NCBI RefSeq assembly: GCF_001931685.1 | Contig: NZ_MOOY01000008.1 | Location: 248,001 to 312,000 of the forward strand | Source: Pararhizobium arenae | GTDB taxonomy: Bacteria > Pseudomonadota > Alphaproteobacteria > Rhizobiales > Rhizobiaceae | DNA: 64,000 nucleotides | Direction of reading: 5' to 3' | Shown: in pieces, positions 38,125-47,337 of the stretch | Layout: the number at the start of each line of letters is the position of its first letter | How positions within the stretch are numbered: the first letter of the stretch is position 1 | Notes under the pieces: model-generated | Database searches by the model: none | Seen by the model: only the letters and a program-made list of their open reading frames with translations | Told to the model about the DNA's origin: nothing | Made by a program: the position numbers and the translations under genes

Positions 38125-40653
38125 ATGTTCATTGATAGAGTTCTTGCCCGTTTCAAAATCCAGACGAAGGTTCTGCTCTTCATATTTCCCTTCGTCGTCA
38201 GCATCTGTGCCGTCGGCATCACCGGACTTTATGCTTCGGGCCTGCTGCAGGGACGCATGGAGATTTCCAACAGCGTTCTGCAATCGCTCAATGGCTTCAA
38301 GGATGTCTATGCCGGCATGAGCCAGTTCCTCCAGCACACGACGCAGGAAAGCCGGGATGACGTCTACGCCAAGCTTGCTGCCCAGAAGGAAGTGCTGGCT
38401 GACACCATGGACGGTCTCGATCCCGCGGCTGACAAGACCAAGCTGGAAGACGCCCAGGCAAAGACGCAGGATGTCGAAGCGCGCATTGACGGTCTCTGGC
38501 AGCTTTATGTCGGCGAAGTCGGCTTGCGCGATGCCATGGGCAAGAGCCTGAACTTCCTGGGCGGCGAACAGGTCAAGATCCTCGAAGAAGCAACCAAGAT
38601 GCAGCGCGCCGTGCGGCAGGACGAAAACTCCGCGAAAAGCATGTTGCGCGAAGCCGATCGTCTGACCAATGCCAGCAAGTTCTTCGCCGATTTCGGCAGC
38701 GATTACGCAAAGGCAACCGCGCCGGAAGCCAAGCTGAAGCTCGTCAAGGAGCGTTTCCCGCTCATCAACAAGACCGAGCGCTCGATCGCCACTGTGCTGC
38801 CGAAGTCGCAGAAGGTCGTGGCCGAAACGATCAAGAAGACAGCGACCGAACTTTCCGGTTTCGTCTCCTCCACGGATGCCCCTGATATCACCGTGCCGGA
38901 AATCACACGCCGCGTGTCCCGCTTCCGTCAGGTTTCAATCCAGCTGGCCGGCGCCGCCGGCGAGAAGATGCGCGAGGCGACCCGCATCTTCGGCGAACTC
39001 GACGAGCCGATCATCCGCTCGGAAGCCATCCTTCTTGCCACCCGCAAGCTGGTGAACTCGATCTATTCCATCCAGATCGCCTCCGCCCGCTTCCTTGGCC
39101 AGACCTCGGACGAAAACCGCAAGAAGCTCCTCAGTGAACTGTCGATCGTGCAGAGCGACATGGACGCGCTGCGCGGCAGCGCCAGCGGCCTCACCTTCTT
39201 CGATGAGGTTGCCGAAGCTCTCGTTCCCGTCCTGAAGAAGATGGACGAGGATAGCGCGGCGCTCGTCGAGATCAGCGCCAAGCGTTCTCAGGAATTTGCC
39301 GCTGCGGGCACTGCCATCGATCTCATCTGGAACCAGCTCAGCGAATTTGCTGATGAACAGAAGACCAGCGCCAGTGTCGAGCGCGACAAGGCAAACCAGG
39401 TTTCGGTCCTTGCCACCGTGCTCGGTATCGTCATCGCCCTGGTTGCCGGTGGTGCTCTCGTCCTGACGCTCAAGGGTCCGATCGGCCAGATCACCTCCGT
39501 CATGCGCAAGCTGGCCGATGGTTTCGTCGATACCACCATCTCCGGCGAAGCCCGCCGCGACGAAATCGGCGACATGGCCCGCGCCCTTGGCGTCTTCAAG
39601 GAAAATGCTCTTTCGAAGATCCGCATCGAGGCGGAAAGCGAAGAGCAGCGTGCCGCTGCCGAAAGCGAACGCGCCCGCAACGACGCCGAAAAGCGCGAAA
39701 TCGACCGCCAGATCAACTTCGCCGTCGATGCGTTGGCCGCCGGCCTCGGTCGTCTCGCTGCGGGCGATGTCTCGCAGCAGATCGAAACCCCGTTCAACGG
39801 GCGTCTCGAGCAGTTGCGCCAGGACTTCAACGTCTCGCTGGTTCGCCTGCAGGACACACTCGGACAGATCCGCGGCAACGCACTTTCCATCCAGCGCAGC
39901 GGCGCAGAGATGAGCGCATCCGCAGACCAGCTCTCCAAGCGCACCGAAGCGCAGGCCGCCTCGCTCGAGGAGACCGCAGCCGCCGTCGACGAGATCACGA
40001 CGACGGTTCGCTCCTCTGCCGAGCGTGCCCACGAAGCCAATGCCGTCGTGGTGCAGACGAAGCGAAGCGCCGACAGTTCGGCGGCCGTCGTTTCGAATGC
40101 GATCGAGGCCATGACCCGTATCGAAGGGGCTTCACGCCAGATCGAGCAGATCATCGAAGTCATCGATGACATCGCCTTCCAGACCAACCTTCTGGCGCTC
40201 AATGCCGGCATCGAAGCCGCGCGTGCCGGCGAGGCGGGCAAGGGCTTTGCCGTCGTTGCCCAGGAGGTTCGCGAACTGGCCCAGCGGTCTGCCGATGCCG
40301 CCCGCGAGATCAAGGGGCTCATCAACAAGTCGACCCAGGAGGTCAGTGCCGGCTCGCATCTGGTTCAGGAGACAGGCGCCGTGCTCGCCTCGATCAGCCA
40401 GCAGATCGTTACCGTCAGCCACCATGTCGAGATGATGGCGACCGCCAGCCGCGATCAGGCGGCAGCGCTTGCCGAGGTCAACGGCTCCGTCAACCAGATG
40501 GACCAGATGACCCAGCAGAACGCGACAATGGTCGATCAGCAGACGAGCGCCAGCCGCCAGCTTGCCAATCAGGCCGACACGCTGATGATGCTGGTCGAGC
40601 AGTTCCGGCTGGAGCCGGAAGCTGGTTCTCAGAGTTATATTCGCGCAGCCTGA
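38125..40653 (+). CDS. Methyl-accepting chemotaxis protein, helical sensor
   Basis: This 842-residue transmembrane chemoreceptor has a first membrane helix at about 16-37. A long all-helical periplasmic sensor of about 390 residues follows, of the HBM/helical-bundle kind. The second helix is at about 429-450 (VLGIVIALVAGGALVLTL), then HAMP (about 451-503) and the cytoplasmic signalling coiled coil. The conserved hairpin tip [20 protein letters not shown] continues into [20 protein letters not shown] near residues 678-718 and docks CheA/CheW. No CheR-binding pentapeptide is present at the C-terminus (SYIRAA). The ligand is unknown. A terminator follows. Confidence 0.88.
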   Translation: MFIDRVLARFKIQTKVLLFIFPFVVSICAVGITGLYASGLLQGRMEISNSVLQSLNGFKDVYAGMSQFLQHTTQESRDDVYAKLAAQKEVLADTMDGLDPAADKTKLEDAQAKTQDVEARIDGLWQLYVGEVGLRDAMGKSLNFLGGEQVKILEEATKMQRAVRQDENSAKSMLREADRLTNASKFFADFGSDYAKATAPEAKLKLVKERFPLINKTERSIATVLPKSQKVVAETIKKTATELSGFVSSTDAPDITVPEITRRVSRFRQVSIQLAGAAGEKMREATRIFGELDEPIIRSEAILLATRKLVNSIYSIQIASARFLGQTSDENRKKLLSELSIVQSDMDALRGSASGLTFFDEVAEALVPVLKKMDEDSAALVEISAKRSQEFAAAGTAIDLIWNQLSEFADEQKTSASVERDKANQVSVLATVLGIVIALVAGGALVLTLKGPIGQITSVMRKLADGFVDTTISGEARRDEIGDMARALGVFKENALSKIRIEAESEEQRAAAESERARNDAEKREIDRQINFAVDALAAGLGRLAAGDVSQQIETPFNGRLEQLRQDFNVSLVRLQDTLGQIRGNALSIQRSGAEMSASADQLSKRTEAQAASLEETAAAVDEITTTVRSSAERAHEANAVVVQTKRSADSSAAVVSNAIEAMTRIEGASRQIEQIIEVIDDIAFQTNLLALNAGIEAARAGEAGKGFAVVAQEVRELAQRSADAAREIKGLINKSTQEVSAGSHLVQETGAVLASISQQIVTVSHHVEMMATASRDQAAALAEVNGSVNQMDQMTQQNATMVDQQTSASRQLANQADTLMMLVEQFRLEPEAGSQSYIRAA

Positions 40654-40674
40654 TATATTACTTCATAAACGTGC

Positions 40675-40702
40675 AACGCCCGGTTCACTGCCGGGCGTTT
40701 TT
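40675..40702 (+). terminator. Terminator after the first chemoreceptor
   Basis: AACGCCCGG (40675-40683) pairs with CCGGGCGTT (40691-40699) around a 7-nt loop, ending in a run of five T residues. It separates the two chemoreceptor genes into independent transcripts. Confidence 0.85.
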
Positions 40703-40799
40703 GCGTGAAAACCCCAGAAAATAAGGGTTGAAGCCTCATTCGTTGTTAAGGTTTCTAAATCATAAAGGATGCAGATAATCGTATTGTAGGGTCTTTTTC

Positions 40800-42647
40800 A
40801 TGTCTCGTTTCCTGCCCGCATCCGTCGTCTCCCGGCTCGTTGCCCTCACGCTTGGGTTGATGTTCGTCAGCGCCGCGACAATCGTCGGCGCGATGCACTA
40901 CAATCTGCGGACTTACGTGATGCAGGACGCGACGCAGGATGCGCGGGATGCGAGCCGGGCAATGGCCCTTCTCTACAGCATGAAGATCGATGACGTGGGC
41001 GTCACCTTGAAGGATGGCCAGCTCTCCGCTGTCACGGAAGAGAAGATGGCAACGCTCGCCGATCATGATCTCGTCGACCGCACGGCCGAAACGATCGGCG
41101 GCGTGGCGACGATCTTCGAGAAGCAGGGCAGCGACTATGTGCGCATCTCGACGAACGTGAAAAAGGAAAATGGTGATCGCGCAGTCGGCACCAAGCTTGC
41201 CGCCGACCATCCGGCCCAGGCTGCTCTTGCCCGCGGCGAAGCCTATTATGGTCCGGCCGTGCTGTTCGGTCGCGACTACATCACCGGCTATTTCCCGGTC
41301 AAGAATGCTGCCGGCGCCAATGTCGGCATGCTGTTCATCGGTATTCCGACGGAAGTCTATTTCAGCAAGATCAACTATCTGCAGGCGCTGACGCTCGGCA
41401 TCGGCGCGCTGGTCATGGCGGTTGTCGGACTGATGACCTATTTGGCGGTGCGTGCCTCGCTGCGCCCGCTCGGTGTGCTTACCGGTTGCGTCGAGAGCAT
41501 CTCCGCCGGAAAGCTCGATACGACTGTTCCCTTCATCGATCGTCAGAACGAGTTCGGCGGCATCGCCCGTGCGCTTGGCGTGTTCCGCGAGAACGCGCTT
41601 TCCAAGCAGCGCATGGAGGCCGAAAGCGAGAGCCGCAGGATTGAAACCGAGGAAGAGCGCAGCCGCCGCGACCTCGAAAAGCGGGAAACTGATCGCAATA
41701 TCGAGATCGCTGTGGATGCGCTCGCCGCCGGCCTTGGCAGGCTGTCGCAGGGCGATCTTTCGCAGCAGATCGACATTCCCTTCTCCGGCCGTCTCGAGCA
41801 GTTGCGCCTCGATTTCAACGGCTCGCTCACCCGCCTGCGGGAAACGCTTTCCGGCATCCGCAACAATGCGCATGTGATCCAGAGCAACAGCGGCCAGCTC
41901 ATGGGCTCTGCTGACGCGTTGTCGCGCCGCACGGAAGCGCAGGCTGCGTCGCTTGAGGAAACCGCCGCGGCTGTCGAGGAAATCACGGTCACGGTCAGAT
42001 CCTCCGCCGGCCGTGCGCAGGAGACCAACCGTGCCGTTGCCGAAACCAAGAAGAGTGCGGACAATTCCGCATCCGTGGTTTCGAATGCCATCGCCGCCAT
42101 GGCACGTATCGAAGACGCTTCCCGCCAGATCGAGCAGATCATCGAGGTGATCGACGATATCGCCTTCCAGACCAACCTGCTGGCCCTTAACGCCGGCATC
42201 GAGGCCGCGCGGGCAGGCGAGGCCGGCAAGGGCTTTGCCGTCGTGGCGCAGGAAGTCCGCGAACTTGCCCAGCGTTCGGCCGATGCCGCCCGCCAGATCA
42301 AGAGCCTGATCGATAAATCCACGGACGAAGTCGCAAACGGTTCGGCACTGGTTCAGGAAACGGGCGCTGTGCTGGCGGCGATCAGCCAGCAGATCGTCGC
42401 GATCAGCGGCCACGTCAATACGATTGCGACCGCAAGCGCCGACCAGTCTGCGGCGCTGCAGGAGGTCAATGGCTCCGTCAACCAGATGGACCAGATGACC
42501 CAACAGAACGCATCTATGGTGGCTGAAACGACGGCTGCCGCCCGCGCGCTTGCCGCCGAGGCCGATACGCTGATGTCGATGGTCGAGCAGTTCAGGCTGG
42601 AGAAAAACGGCGCCGAACGGGGACACCAGCGGGCGCGAGCCGCATAG
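40800..42647 (+). CDS. Methyl-accepting chemotaxis protein, Cache-type sensor
   Basis: This 615-residue chemoreceptor has membrane helices at about 10-32 and 196-217. The periplasmic region between them (about 165 residues, including [20 protein letters not shown], then [13 protein letters not shown] and [13 protein letters not shown]) fits a single Cache domain (Cache3/Cache2 type), often a small-ligand sensor. A HAMP and a signalling domain follow, with the same tip sequence [20 protein letters not shown] (about 449-468) as the preceding receptor. The two cytoplasmic halves are close paralogues while the sensors are unrelated, which suggests duplication and domain replacement. The ligand is unknown. 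Confidence 0.88.
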   Translation: MSRFLPASVVSRLVALTLGLMFVSAATIVGAMHYNLRTYVMQDATQDARDASRAMALLYSMKIDDVGVTLKDGQLSAVTEEKMATLADHDLVDRTAETIGGVATIFEKQGSDYVRISTNVKKENGDRAVGTKLAADHPAQAALARGEAYYGPAVLFGRDYITGYFPVKNAAGANVGMLFIGIPTEVYFSKINYLQALTLGIGALVMAVVGLMTYLAVRASLRPLGVLTGCVESISAGKLDTTVPFIDRQNEFGGIARALGVFRENALSKQRMEAESESRRIETEEERSRRDLEKRETDRNIEIAVDALAAGLGRLSQGDLSQQIDIPFSGRLEQLRLDFNGSLTRLRETLSGIRNNAHVIQSNSGQLMGSADALSRRTEAQAASLEETAAAVEEITVTVRSSAGRAQETNRAVAETKKSADNSASVVSNAIAAMARIEDASRQIEQIIEVIDDIAFQTNLLALNAGIEAARAGEAGKGFAVVAQEVRELAQRSADAARQIKSLIDKSTDEVANGSALVQETGAVLAAISQQIVAISGHVNTIATASADQSAALQEVNGSVNQMDQMTQQNASMVAETTAAARALAAEADTLMSMVEQFRLEKNGAERGHQRARAA

Positions 42648-42679
42648 GCGTCTTCAGCCGGAAAACAACAGAAATTTGC

Positions 42680-42705
42680 AAAGGCCCGGTTTCGTCCGGG
42701 CCTTT
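42680..42705. terminator. Terminator between chemoreceptor and small ORF
   Basis: AAAGGCCCGG (42680-42689) pairs perfectly with CCGGGCCTTT (42696-42705) around TTTCGT. On the minus strand the stem also ends in TTT, so it can serve the convergent small gene at 42717-42869. Confidence 0.75.
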
Positions 42706-42716
42706 GCCGTTTGGGC

Positions 42717-42869
42717 TTATGACGCTGTGCGAAACAGCTGCCTGAGAGAATGCACCGCGCGCATCAGGCGTATCCGCGCCGCCGGCGGCTGTGGCCGGCG
42801 CCTCTTGCGCTCGTCTTGATGTTTTGAAAGCTCGTTGGCCAGGATGGCCATGGTCATCAGGTCGTTCAT
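42717..42869 (-). CDS. 50-residue basic protein of unknown function
   Basis: This small ORF begins MNDLMTMAILANELSKHQDE, continues with an Arg/Pro-rich middle (RKRRRPQPPAARIRLM) and ends SLRQLFRTAS. It has an excellent ribosome-binding site (GGAAGGAG, nine bases before ATG), a terminator hairpin just after it, and lies divergent from a LysR gene. No family is recognised. The Arg-rich C-terminal half resembles the layout of DUF1127-type small proteins of rhizobia, but that motif is not clear. It could be the LysR target gene. Confidence 0.55.
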   Translation of the reverse strand: MNDLMTMAILANELSKHQDERKRRRPQPPAARIRLMRAVHSLRQLFRTAS

Positions 42870-42921
42870 GGTCTTCAACTCCTTCCGTTCGGCCTATGGG
42901 GGCCGGGCAATTCGGACAGAC

Positions 42922-42936
42922 TGAAAATATCTTTCA
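42922..42936. promoter_or_regulatory. Palindrome between LysR gene and small ORF
   Basis: TGAAA-ATATC-TTTCA is an interrupted palindrome of the LysR T-Nx-A type, 46 bp before the LysR start and 53 bp before the small divergent ORF. This is where an autoregulatory LysR site would be expected. Assignment is inference. Confidence 0.4.
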
Positions 42937-42981
42937 AAAAATGCTTTACATAGACCATAATTGCGTAGACATTTTTCAATT

Positions 42982-43857
42982 ATGAAAGACATCGATTGGG
43001 ACGTCTACAAATGTTTCCTGACCGTAGCGCGGGGCAATGGCCTCACCGGCGCCGCTCAGGTCACGGGTCTCAGCTCCGCCACGATCGGGCGGCGGATGCT
43101 GGAGCTTGAGCAACACACCGGGCGTTCTCTCTTCAACCGCAGCCAGACGGGGTATACGTTGACCGCCGATGGCCGTTTCCTGTTCGATCAGTTGCAGGAC
43201 ATGGAGGCGGCCGCCCGCAAGCTCGACCACTGGCACCGTGAAGCCGAGGGGCAGACGACGGTGCGCATCGCCGCCGGCACCTGGATTGCCTGGCTGCTTT
43301 CGGAGAACTTTCCGGCGATCCGGACGGAACGGGATGCCTTTCGCATCGATCTGCATATTGGTGAAACAAGGGCTAACCTCGCCTATCGGGAGGTCGATAT
43401 CGGCATCCGCGCCTTCGAGCCGGAGGAGCCGAACCTCGCCGCCCGCCCGGTCGGTCTCGTCGCCTATGCCCTCTACCAGCGCCGCAACGCGCCTGAAGAA
43501 AAACCGGGGCGCTTCGTTGCGGTCAGCGAGGAGGATGCTCTCTCCGCCTACCTGCGATGGCCGCACCAGAATGCTGCGGATCGTATCGTCGCATTTGCCA
43601 ACCGGCCGCGCTCTTTGCTCGATCTGGTCCGCGCGGGGGCGGGGAAGGGCGTGCTTCCCTGTTTTGTCGGCGATCTCGATCCCGAACTCGAGCGGGCGGG
43701 CGAAGACATCCCGGAGCTTGCCCATCGCCAGTGGATCGTCATGAACAATGACGACCGCCATCGCCGCGATATCCGCACGGTGGCTGACCGCATGACCAAG
43801 CTGCTCAAAAGCCACGCCGATATCTTTGCCGGCAAGCGCCCGAGCCGGGCGCTCTGA
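42982..43857 (+). CDS. LysR-family transcriptional regulator
   Basis: This 291-residue regulator has an N-terminal winged helix (residues 3-62: VYKCFLTVARGNGLTGAAQV, then SATIGRRMLELEQHTGRSLF). Its helix-turn-helix is of the variant with IGRRM rather than the usual VSRxI. A linker helix and an effector-binding domain follow (about 90-280). ATG at 42982 is chosen; a TTG at 42961 would add seven residues overlapping the promoter. It is divergent from the 50-residue ORF and upstream of the RTX gene, and either could be its target. The effector is unknown. Confidence 0.83.
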   Translation: MKDIDWDVYKCFLTVARGNGLTGAAQVTGLSSATIGRRMLELEQHTGRSLFNRSQTGYTLTADGRFLFDQLQDMEAAARKLDHWHREAEGQTTVRIAAGTWIAWLLSENFPAIRTERDAFRIDLHIGETRANLAYREVDIGIRAFEPEEPNLAARPVGLVAYALYQRRNAPEEKPGRFVAVSEEDALSAYLRWPHQNAADRIVAFANRPRSLLDLVRAGAGKGVLPCFVGDLDPELERAGEDIPELAHRQWIVMNNDDRHRRDIRTVADRMTKLLKSHADIFAGKRPSRAL

Positions 43858-43931
43858 CGGCGTTCCAAAGGAAACAGCGCATCGGCGGAATTGTCTCTAC
43901 AACCTTTACATCGGTTCAAGGAGATGGTCCC

Positions 43932-45257
43932 ATGCGCTTCAGTCTGCTTCATACCATGAAAGACAGCATCTGGTGGGACACCATCGAAGGCACCTCTGCT
44001 GCCGACATGATCGAGATCGGTTTCGGCAATGACACCGTATATGGTCGCGCCGGCGATGACGTGATCTGGGACAAGGATGGCGCCCACAGAGAGGACATCT
44101 GGCTCGGCAGCGACGACACGATCAACGGTGGATCGGGCGACGACCTGATCTTCGCCGGTTGGGGCAGCGACAAGATCGATGGCGGTTCTGGCCGTGATAC
44201 GCTCGATTATCGCTACAGCCGTTCCTCGGTCACGATCGACCTGCGCAGTGGCACAGGCTCCGGCAACAATGACTCCGCCGCAAAGGGCGACAGGATCACT
44301 GGTATCGAAGAAGTTCACGGCTCCAACTTCAACGATATCATGATCGCCGGAACCAACCAGACCATCTATGGCGACAAAGGCAATGACACATTGAAAGGCG
44401 GCACGGGCGCTTCCCAACTCGAAGGCGACGCAGGCAACGATCTCATGATCATCATGTCGTCGGAGAACAGCGCGAACGGCGGGATTGGCTATGATACGGC
44501 CGATTTCTCAAACCTTGGCTATGGCATTGCGGCTGGGTACAGCGCTTCGCGCGCTATTGCCGAAGGCTTTGATGCACGGCGGGCCAGCGCGATTGCAGAG
44601 AAGATCATCGGCACCGATTTCGACGATTATATTCATGTCGGCGCATTTTCCAGAGAATCCTTCACAGTCGAGGCCGGTTTCGGCCGTGACCATCTGATCG
44701 GCGGCGGCGGCAATGACATTCTTCGCGGTGGCGCCGGTCGTGACTGGCTCGAAGGCGGTGACGGCTCGGACAGGCTTTACGGCGGCTCTGGCGACGACGA
44801 GCTGGAAGCTGGTTACGGCGGTGATCGCATGTTCGGCGAAAGCGGTCGCGACGAACTGATCGATGGCCCCGGCGATGACCATATGGACGGCGGTGCCGGC
44901 AACGATCTGCTGCGCACCAACGTTGGTGAGGATACGTTGATCGGCGGATCGGGAGCCGACACGTTCCAGTTCGAAAGCTGGTCGCAATATGCAGCCCGCG
45001 CAACCATCAGCGACTTCAACCGCGCCGTCGATATCATCGATCTCTCGGATATCGACGCCAATACGAATATCGGCGGCAATCAGGCCTTCATCTTCGATGC
45101 CACAGGGTCGGGGGCCATCGGTACGCTCAGCGCGAAGATCGTGGGCAACAACACAGTTGTGTCGACGGTCGCAGACATCGAAGGCAGCTTTGTCTTGGAC
45201 ATGGAGATCGTCCTGAAGGGCAAGTTTCAGCTGACGGCGGCGGATTTCATTCTCTGA
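43932..45257 (+). CDS. RTX/hemolysin-type calcium-binding repeat protein
   Basis: This 441-residue protein is made almost wholly of nonapeptide calcium-binding repeats (GGxGxDxUx), starting at about residue 30 (GNDTVYGRAGDDVIW). They are dense at about 250-340 with GGGGNDILRGGAGRDWLEGG, then DGSDRLYGGSGDDELEAG and AGNDLLRTNVGEDTLIGGSG. The C-terminus (ADTFQF, then ISDFNRAVDIIDLSDIDANT) matches the M10 serralysin C-terminal type used for type I secretion. There is no Sec signal and no protease or other catalytic domain. A role as a small secreted matrix or surface protein is possible. AAGGAG precedes ATG 43932. No TolC/ABC exporter is nearby. Confidence 0.85.
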   Translation: MRFSLLHTMKDSIWWDTIEGTSAADMIEIGFGNDTVYGRAGDDVIWDKDGAHREDIWLGSDDTINGGSGDDLIFAGWGSDKIDGGSGRDTLDYRYSRSSVTIDLRSGTGSGNNDSAAKGDRITGIEEVHGSNFNDIMIAGTNQTIYGDKGNDTLKGGTGASQLEGDAGNDLMIIMSSENSANGGIGYDTADFSNLGYGIAAGYSASRAIAEGFDARRASAIAEKIIGTDFDDYIHVGAFSRESFTVEAGFGRDHLIGGGGNDILRGGAGRDWLEGGDGSDRLYGGSGDDELEAGYGGDRMFGESGRDELIDGPGDDHMDGGAGNDLLRTNVGEDTLIGGSGADTFQFESWSQYAARATISDFNRAVDIIDLSDIDANTNIGGNQAFIFDATGSGAIGTLSAKIVGNNTVVSTVADIEGSFVLDMEIVLKGKFQLTAADFIL

Positions 45258-45280
45258 TCGATCTGGTTCCGCAAACGAAA

Positions 45281-45312
45281 AACCCTCGGCGGGGCAGGGC
45301 GCGCCGAGGGTT
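45281..45312. terminator. Bidirectional terminator between RTX gene and small gene
   Basis: AACCCTCGGCG (45281-45291) pairs perfectly with CGCCGAGGGTT (45302-45312). On the minus strand it is followed by TTTTT-type sequence, making it a good intrinsic terminator for the minus-strand gene at 45343-45594. It also lies 24 bp after the RTX stop. Confidence 0.8.
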
Positions 45313-45342
45313 CTGGCCGGAAGCCTGTAAGGGGACAGCCTG

Positions 45343-45594
45343 TCAGCCCCGGCCCTGCGTAACGATGACGGGGATCAAGAGATCACCCCAGTTGCCGGCG
45401 CCGCCATGGTGGCGGGCGGAGCGGACGAGTTCGACGGAGACGCCAGCCTCGACCGCCTTCATGACGGCATGGTTCAGCCGGTGCAGATCGTTGGCGACAG
45501 TGCGGATCATTGCCTGCTGCTCGGGGGTCATGGCGGAAGCCTGTTCTTCGGCGCGTTCCTTCACCTGGGTCTTGATGGGGGCCTGGACTGTCAT
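45343..45594 (-). CDS. 83-residue conserved-looking small protein
   Basis: This small soluble protein of unknown function is helical in its first two-thirds (KTQVKERAEEQASAMTPEQQ, then TVANDLHRLNHAVMKAVEAG) and ends GNWGDLLIPVIVTQGRG. AGGAG lies before its ATG and a strong terminator lies after its stop, so it is probably a real, independently expressed gene. No domain is recognised and the neighbours give no hint. Confidence 0.6.
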   Translation of the reverse strand: MTVQAPIKTQVKERAEEQASAMTPEQQAMIRTVANDLHRLNHAVMKAVEAGVSVELVRSARHHGGAGNWGDLLIPVIVTQGRG

Positions 45595-45682
45595 GGCATT
45601 TCTCCTCTTCTCTTCGGGGTTTTTGAATGTGGTGTTTCAGGCCTCCCCGATTGCTGGGAAGGGTAGACGGTGATGCGGCATC

Positions 45683-45808
45683 TCCCTTCTCCCCGCGTGC
45701 GGGGATAAGGTGGCCGACAGGCCGGATGAGGGGCGGGGTCACAACAACAGTGAATGCCGAAGCTTTTGCCCCTCACCCTAGCCCTCTCCCCGCACGCGGG
45801 GAGAGGGG
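45683..45808. repeat. RIME-like palindromic intergenic repeat, second copy
   Basis: This copy begins CCCTTCTCCCCGCGTGCGGGG (45684-45704) and ends with the dyad around CTCTCCCCGCACGCGGGGAGAG (45784-45805), bracketing GGCCGGATGAGGGGCG and CCCCTCACCC. The order and core match the element at 6269-6400, showing a dispersed family. It lies between the small gene and the aceA stop. Confidence 0.75.
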
Positions 45809-45817
45809 ACGATAGAG

Positions 45818-47107
<1,290 letters not shown>

Positions 47108-47281
47108 AGCTTTCTCCTCATTGTCTGCATCGCCTCCGACTTTCGTTGAAGGTCAGGCTCATAGCCCCTCCGGATCTGTCATTTTATTTACAGTGAACGC
47201 TTCGCAGATGCGAGAAAAATGGATTTATTGTTGCTTAAAAAGGGGTTATGATGTGTAATCTGTGACAGGGTGGGTTTGTAA

Positions 47282-47327
47282 TTTTGTAAAAAATGTAAAA
47301 TCTTCTTCGGAAGTCGATTTTGTAAAA
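47282..47327. promoter_or_regulatory. Direct-repeat operator candidates between aceA and its regulator gene
   Basis: TTTTGTAAAA occurs twice, at 47282-47291 and 47318-47327 (36 bp apart, close to three and a half helical turns), with an ATGTAAAAT half-site at 47293-47301. The second copy overlaps the AAAAGG ribosome-binding site of the regulator gene. AT-rich sites of this kind (AAA/TTTGYAAA) are the type bound by RamB-like regulators, so autoregulation plus control of aceA is a reasonable inference. Confidence 0.5.
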
Positions 47328-47337
47328 GGTTGTGACA

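Noticed and set aside
45683-45808. Possible CRISPR-like repeat pair
   Set aside because: There are only two palindromic arms with unequal spacing and no regular spacers; the same core at 6269-6400 shows it is a dispersed intergenic element.
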